Assembly (NCBI GenBank): GCA_038093975.1
Contig: JBBPTG010000019.1
Span: 124,001-188,000 of the forward strand
Reading direction: 5' to 3'
DNA length: 64,000 bases
Source of the DNA: Chalciporus piperatus
Taxonomy: Eukaryota > Basidiomycota > Agaricomycetes > Boletales > Boletaceae
Shown here: in pieces, positions 58,218 through 64,000 of the stretch
How positions within the stretch are numbered: the first letter of the stretch is position 1
Layout: the number at the start of each line of letters is the position of its first letter
Notes under the pieces: generated by a model
Told to the model about the DNA's origin: nothing
Seen by the model: the letters and a program-made list of their open reading frames with translations, nothing else
Databases searched by the model: none
Program-made: the position numbers and the translations under genes

Positions 58218-58700
58218 CCACTATCTTCTGGACGCGATACGGTAGGTGACCGACCGAAGGTTGCGAGTCGGCGGTCATCGAGACAATGCAGCGTAATTTA
58301 ATGTCGACCTTGGATATTATTGGTTGTGGTTGCAGCCATCGCGATCGTCTCGTTGTGATCGTAACATCGCCGTCGCGCGAGAAGATAGCATTAATCAACG
58401 CCAGCACTCAACGGACGATCAACTGGGCCTGACGGAAGTGAGGCTACCAGATGTTGAATCATATTGCCATAGATTGCCTTCGTTCCATCGCCGGAAGACA
58501 GCGAAGTCGTCGCCGTTGTCGTTGTCGTTGTCGCCGTCGCCGTGGTCTTGGGATGGGTTGATGGAGACGCAGGCAGAGGTTCACTGGCGCAGTCCTAGGT
58601 GCATTGCATGTCGTACAGTGGTATTCAAGGGTATGTAACGACTTGGATGGCACTTGGTGGCGCCTTGGAAGGCCTTGGTAACCTATGCTGACGTAATAAT

Positions 58701-58728
58701 GCCTTGCCAGATTTGGGCACTTTTGCTG
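58701..58728 (-). repeat. Right terminal inverted repeat of Plavaka element
   Basis: Ends TGGGCACTTTTGCTG, the reverse complement of the left end. Confidence 0.9.
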
Positions 58729-58802
58729 ATGGATAACAGATCGGTATTTACTGCCCATTGTCCTTTGACTCCTTGGAGCTACTTTTTTCTTTCTCGACGA
58801 CA

Positions 58803-61483
58803 ATGAGTGAGTGCAGGTCTCAGCCTCACACTGGTTCTCTTTTAATGATACACCAATATCATGGCACTGAAATAGTCAGTGAACTCAGTATCGCAAACCT
58901 AACAAAAATCGCCTTTACACCATGCGGGAGATATCTCGTAGGTGTGATGGATGGAGCAATCCATCGATGGAGGATGGAAGACGGACAGGAGGCGACACCC
59001 GCAATGAAAGTTGGCGATGGGCTCGGGTTCACGACCAGAGTCCAGGTTGTGAAGGTGTCCAACGACGGACGAAAGATAGTGAGCGGAGGCGGGGAGTAAG
59101 GTGGTTCTCTGGAATGCTGTAACCCACCAAAAAGAGTTGGAAGTGACAGCCCACACGCACGCGGTGACCACATTGGACATCTCCAGCGATTCCCGAGTAT
59201 TCGCATCTGGTTCGGATGATCGCACCGTCCGGATCTTCAGCATGGCATCTGGAGGCCGACTCGGAGGCTCTTTGCAGCACCCCAGCAGTGTCTGTGATAT
59301 CGAGTTCTCCCCGAGTAATGACCGCATCGCCACTGCTGCAGTTGGCGAAAAGTCCATTCACGTTTATTCAGTTCGCACCGGCGAAAAACTGTTTAACATT
59401 GCCACTCAAGCCAATCTACGCATTTCGGTTGCGTGGTCCAGCCACGGGGAGCAAGTCTTTGCTGGGTTCAAGGTCAGCATCATTTGCTTCGACGTGTCTA
59501 CATCCTCGCGCTCCGAATTGTCGACCCAGAGCATCGCCGGACAATCAATTTTCTCGGTTATAACCAGAGGGAGATTCGTGGTTGCTTCCTCTTACAACTC
59601 CATCTCATTCTGGGATACCATTACACACAAACAGATCGGTCCCGTCTTCGAACATTCTGATGGGATATCTTTCGTCGACATCTCACCTGACGAAAAGTAT
59701 CTTGTATGCGGAAATCGGACAAAAACCACAGTCCACAATCTCAGTGAAGTCATTCATGAGCGTTCGTCCACAAACAATGTAGGTAATGCTTCAATAGCGA
59801 CATTCAAGTATTCTGACTTCCTCGGATCCCCAGAGTGACTTCTCTGAGCCACCCTCTGCTCCTCGCCCACTACTCATCAAAGCCAATGACGCAGCGCTCG
59901 AGTCGTGGTGGCAGGGTGACCTGATGACCACTGAAACGATACTGTCTGAGGAAATCGAGTCACATTCTCACGATCTAGCCTTCCTCGCACATGCGCTTGC
60001 AAACCGTGCTCTTATACAAGCACGATTACAAGAGTGGAACACTGCGATTGAAGATGCCAAGAAGGTATGTGACATTGGCTCCCTTTCATGAGGTACTGGT
60101 CCTCATTGGAGCACACGGTAGTCTCTCGAAATCAAAGTGTTACCCATCGGTTGTACTGCGATGGCCATATCACTGATAGGCAAAGGTGAACAAGAAATTA
60201 CACTGCAGGAATTCGACTTGGCGTTTAACGATTGTGCGGCCGACACTAAATATATCTTGCTCGTCAAGGTAATGTCTCATACCAGTCGATAATTTCATGT
60301 ATACAGTAACTCATCTAGGTTTTGCTTAGACCATTCTCTGGTTTATTTCTGGGAAACATGATTTTGCGATCGCACAGATGAATCGCCTGATCAACACTGC
60401 AGGTGAAAATGCAGCCTATTCTTATCAGCAGGCATGTCATTGTTTATCATGCAGCACAGCACTGCAAACATCCACATTGACAAGTTAAACAGATCCTTGG
60501 AAGCATGTACTTGAAACGAAGAGACTACGAGCGTGCAATCCAATCTTTTGAACGTGAAAAGCATCCGGGAGCTTCCCATAATCACTCTTATCTGGTGACG
60601 ACCAGCCTGGTGAGCCCCTTCTCCCATACGGGGCCAGCATGGACGTGTGCTCACTGCTCGACAGATATTCGGTTGGACCTTCGACGACCTCGAAGTTACG
60701 ACTTGGCAACAGTTGTGTGATGCTCACTATGCCTCAGGAAGCATCAAACAGCTTGCAGACACCCTTCAAAAGATGATTATCCAGTCGACCAAAGGCGAAC
60801 AAGAGGCAGTCCACGGACATATTCTGCAAAGCATCGTGACTCACTCAGGAGAAGCAATGATGCTTGCTTGGTCCGGAAATTCATCATCACTTCACAGCTG
60901 TCTTCCTGCGTCTCCCGCTGTCTACCACCGAACACCATCTACATTGGCTAATATCGAAGGTGCTGAGATGGACAAATGTGCGGCGGAGCTGCGGAAGACA
61001 TTCACACAGCTGGATGCCCTGTTGATTTATGGACAGGTAACTTCCCTGCAACCCGTACGGTTCGCCCATTTTCGTCTCCTTCTCCCTTGCATCGTATTCC
61101 CGGTCAAAAGCCTCAGCAAGGATAAAAAAAACATCTACTGTGCCAAGGCCACTGCTCTTGGTGAAGTGGTGTTCACAACTGCAGACTGTATCCCCCTGAA
61201 GGAGCCGGGGAAACTCATATTCGTGCATCCGTGGGTTCGTGAGCTAAGGGGGCCTCGTGGCGTGACCTGGAAAGAGGATGTGGACGACGAGGATTCTGAC
61301 GAAGACTTGGGCAGCAAGGTGGACATTGATGATGAATTGGTTCGGGTCTCTACTGTGGAGGAGGCTCCGTTGGACAACTACACCCGCGCCTTACAACTCA
61401 TTGCTCGCCTCGGACAACCATTCACCACATCAGGAAAAAGGGTTCTACACTGTAGCACAATGTGGCACAATGTAGTCTGGTAG
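58803..61483 (+). pseudogene. WD40-TPR protein gene, frameshifted and truncated
   Basis: The start at 58803 gives MSECRSQPHTGSLLMIHQYH. WD40 blades follow (FTPCGRYLVGVMDGAIHRW, VSNDGRKIVSGGGE). A stop at 59097-59099 interrupts the frame; a new frame opens at 59101 (VVLWNAVTHQKELEV) and carries five or so further blades (SSDSRVFASGSDDRTVRIFS). Losing one base from TAAG restores the frame, and splicing there would delete a blade, so a 1-nt insertion is likely. After an intron, TPR-like exons follow (LAFLAHALANRALIQARLQE, ILGSMYLKRRDYERAIQSFE, FGWTFDDLEVTTWQQLCDAH), ending EEAPLDNYTRALQLIARLGQ. The coding end is then cut by the element at 61450. Function of the family is unclear. A Plavaka element sits about 75 bp upstream of the ATG. 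Confidence 0.7.
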
Positions 61484-61974
61484 CAATGGTCGTCTTCCCC
61501 CTAGTACATGACCTACATAATGGGTCAAATGTCTACAGTAGCTCATGGATCAGCTCACTTTGTCAAGCAATGTAGTGCCATATAGTGAGGGACAGAACAA
61601 CTTACTGGCTCAAATTTCGCCTGATGCTCCAACAAGTATAAAAACATAACAAACAAATTCAAATTCATGCTCACTACTGATTTACAACTTATTTACTACC
61701 TATGTATCACCTACACTCACTGCAGAGGGCAGGACAGCAGCAGGCACGAGCGAGCCAATTCGAGCCAATAGTACTCACAAAAAGGTGGTGGCATCCATGA
61801 GCAAGTGAGGCGGTGGCATACGCGAACGAGCCAATGAGGCAAGAGGAGTGGTGGTGAGGTGTGCCGGGAGGTGTCGTGAGGTGGCAGCACGAACAAACGA
61901 GCCAATTAGGCTTAAAAAAGCGGTGGGGGGACCTGAGCAGCTATGAGTGGGATGAGTGGGAGGGGTTGGTGAGC

Positions 61975-62570
61975 CGTTGTTACTCACTTGTTGATACCAG
62001 CAGGGCTGTTGAGGTGGTGGGGCGCCCGAGTAGTTGTGTACAAGGTGGTGAGCAAGTCATGTACGAGCGAGCTGCATGCACTCGAAAGAGGGTGGTGGTA
62101 GTGGCAGGAGGCTGCGTCGTGCACGAACGACTCAGAACAAGCCAATTAAAGCTCGAACAAAGGTGGTGGTGGCAGGAGATGGCAGCGGGAGGTGTCGTGA
62201 AGTGGCGGCGAGCACGAACGAGCCGACGAGGCGCTGAAAAAGGCAGCGGTTTGTGCGGGAGGTGGCGGCCTGCACGAACAAGTCGTTCGAAAGGCTGGTG
62301 GGGCGAACAGGCTGAGCGGCCGTGTGTGAGGTTAATGGTTGGGTCGCTTGGTGAGGAAAAAACACACCTTAGGATGCCGGCGGGGCTGTTGAGCCCACGC
62401 CGGCCGCGTTTTTGCGTCGAGATGGTGTTGAGATTGAGGTAGGAGGTGGTGTGAAGTGGTGGTGGGGCAAACAGCTCGCGCGGCTGTGTACGAGGTGAGC
62501 GGATGGGTTGATTCGCGAACTGAAACTCACCTTCTGATGCCGGCGGGGCTGTTGAGCCCACGCCGGACTC
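61975..62570 (-). repeat. Second hairpin-splice-donor array
   Basis: Read on the minus strand, hairpins are followed within a few bases by AG|GTGAGTTTC (near 62528) and AG|GTGTGTT (near 62366). The intervals are GGTGG/CCACC rich as in the first array. Confidence 0.65.
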
Positions 62571-62679
62571 GAAAACGGCGACGTGGCGAGTTCAACACGG
62601 TCACGTGATCCGTTTTCGCGATTTTTGTACAAGTCCGAGCATGAGGAATGGCTACACATTATTAGGATCTCCTGCACTA

Positions 62680-63030
62680 CTAATACTACATTTTTTTACT
62701 ACACTTAGTACGCTTTTTTGTACACATTAGCTACACCCATCTATCCCACACTTTGCTACACTTTTGGTACATTGTTAGTACGCTTTTTTATACACTTTTG
62801 CTACACTCAATGCTCATACACTTTGCTACCCTTTTTGTCCAGTTTTGCTACACCCAATCCTAATACCCTTTGCTACACTTTTGAGTATAGTTTTAGTACG
62901 CTTTTTTGTACAGTTTTGCTACACTCAATCCCAATACACTTTGACACTTTTGAGCACAGTTTTAGTACACTTTTTGTACACTTTGATACATCCAATCCCT
63001 ACTATATACTTTGCTACACTTTTAAGCTCT
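62680..63030 (-). repeat. Minisatellite CTACACTTTTNGTACAC
   Basis: Irregular units of 15-25 bases with alternating GCTACAC and TTTTTGTACAC, the complement of the minisatellite at 6241-6690. Confidence 0.8.
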
Positions 63031-63153
63031 ATATAGACTTGGTAGCAACTCACCTGTGCTACTGTAGTCATACATAGGAAGTTATTCTCACGCACTGGAC
63101 ATTCTGACAAATATCACACTATTTTGGCTACAGAGCTGTGCAGTGTGCTACAG

Positions 63154-64000
63154 CCATAATCCTTTTTTGCAGATGCACGCTATTACTTCAACGCCAACCC
63201 GGTGGGTTATTCAAGCGCATCGCTGCTGATCATGAAATTGCTGTTCCGGGCCTTAGGTCCAATGTTCCGAGGAAACTTCGTGTGGAGGTTTTGGAAGTAT
63301 TGTGAGTATACATATATACAGGACTATTCGTCGTTCCACTTCGATCATACAGTCTACTACATATGCGCTTTGTTCTCAAGTTGTCGTTTCATCTGCTGCT
63401 CGTTCTGTACCCTGGCACTGCCTCGCCCTTAACATCATGCTTGTTTCCATGTACGATATTTCAAGTAGCTCAAAGTTCTTCCATGCGTCGTTGCCACTGT
63501 CACGTCTACCACTAGGAATCATTAGTGTCAATGGCAGACATCAAATTGGGTGAGGATGCTCCCAGATAAACATCGGCTCGACGCCTGTTGCAGTTGGACA
63601 TCTTCAATACCATCCGCCTCATGAAACCGATGACCCATGGACTACTTACGAGGATGCTGCCTCTCCTGAGCATCCAACCTAGTACTGATGTCGACAATCG
63701 ATCCGGGGGCGCGCTGAGGTCCGTTGTGAGAACTGGTTATTCGCTGGCGCCGGTCACGGTGCTGCGAACCATCTTGCCAGCGCCTCTTTGTACTCTAGAA
63801 CTTCCAGCGATTTTCACGGTTGATGAGGGTGTCAGCGAGGCCAACATTGGCTGAATGAATACAGGTCAGCCTGCGGTAGTGGCAAGATTGGAGCTCCGAG
63901 TCGGCGGCTCCGGCACCGTATAGGTTTCTAAATGCAACCACCGACTGCTCACTCTACTCCGAGTCGATGGGACATCAGTGACCTGTGTTCCGTTTCTGCA
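63154..64000. other. Right flank, no supported gene
   Basis: A short plus-strand frame (DARYYFNANPVGYSSASLLI) right after the repeat element, ending at a GTGAGT donor near 63303, could be an exon remnant. Later frames to the window edge show no motif. Confidence 0.35.

Larger units (their letters stand above)
50008..58728. mobile_element. Complete Plavaka (CMC/CACTA-like) transposon
   Basis: 8721 bp with terminal inverted repeats starting CAGCAAAAGTGCCCA (24 of 28 bases match between ends) and AT on both sides (50006-50007 and 58729-58730). Subterminal regions are rich in AAGGC/GCCTT motifs. Two divergent genes start about 180 bp apart: a DUF6698-like gene to the left and the transposase to the right. 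All parts look intact, so the copy may still be active. Confidence 0.93.
61450..63153. mobile_element. Repeat element sharing modules with the gag-nested element
   Basis: About 1.7 kb bounded by imperfect inverted ends CTGTAGCACAATG and its counterpart at 63141-63153 (10 of the first 13 bases perfect). It contains hairpins of the GCCGGCGGGGCTGTTGAGCC type at 62376-62404 and 62539-62566, a weaker copy near 61990, and a CTACAC/GTACAC minisatellite, all in opposite orientation to 6013-8141. A shared segment around CACGTGAC (62605 and 6723) is nearly identical. The outer ends differ from those of the nested element, and no target duplication was seen, so boundaries are tentative. Confidence 0.6.

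Noticed and set aside
58758..58802. Upstream ATG for the WD40 gene
   Set aside because: The upstream ATG adds a hydrophobic stretch unlike the family and lies very near the transposon end; the ATG at 58803 is better.
59096..59186. Intron starting at GTAAGG in the WD40 gene
   Set aside because: The only suitable acceptor would remove the core of a WD40 blade; a one-base insertion explains the frame change better.
61861..62561. Two overlapping 193-codon frames on opposite strands
   Set aside because: Both arise from the GGTGG/CCACC and hairpin repeats of the mobile element; no family motif.

Overview
This window is nuclear DNA of a filamentous basidiomycete, most likely an agaricomycete. Genes carry many short introns of about 45-65 bp with GT-AG ends. 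There is a Plavaka-type transposase with its usual partner gene, a fungal Helitron, a Tf1/sushi-like chromovirus, and clear fungal housekeeping genes. Exon joins were made by hand from splice signals and reading frames, so coordinates of multi-exon genes are spans from start to stop.

Layout: 1-4.7 kb holds a decayed RecQ-like helicase, two unrecognised spliced genes and an AT-rich repeat tract. 5.17-14.50 kb is a Ty3/gypsy chromovirus whose gag is split by a nested 2.1-kb transposon (6013-8141). The chromovirus shows a self-priming primer-binding site and a textbook -1 frameshift site between gag and pol. 15.4-21.8 kb is a host-gene island: KRE33/NAT10 (minus), SEC62 and RIB3. 22.8-25.9 kb has two decaying metabolic genes, an old yellow enzyme and an M20 peptidase. 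26-27.9 kb is repetitive and non-coding.

27.9-45 kb is a cluster of unrecognised spliced genes beside an uninterrupted 2019-codon Helitron Rep-helicase. The cluster includes an F-box protein with a nucleotidyltransferase-like motif and a gene broken by a 5'-truncated LINE. Three 165-bp repeats sit at the 3' end of the Helitron gene. 45.1-49 kb has an F-box/LRR-like gene, a doubtful duplicated locus and an intact secreted aspartic protease.

50.0-58.7 kb is a complete Plavaka (CMC/CACTA-like) transposon, 8721 bp, with matching terminal inverted repeats and AT target-site duplications. It carries two divergent genes, a DUF6698-like protein and a transposase that I could splice through ten exons without a stop. 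It lies about 75 bp upstream of a damaged WD40-TPR gene (58.8-61.5 kb). That gene is cut by a second repeat element (61.45-63.15 kb), which shares hairpin and minisatellite modules with the element nested in gag.

The strongest observations are the hairpin-plus-splice-donor arrays shared by two elements, the frameshift and self-priming signals of the chromovirus, the Helitron-linked gene cluster, and repeated tandem duplication of whole exon-intron units.
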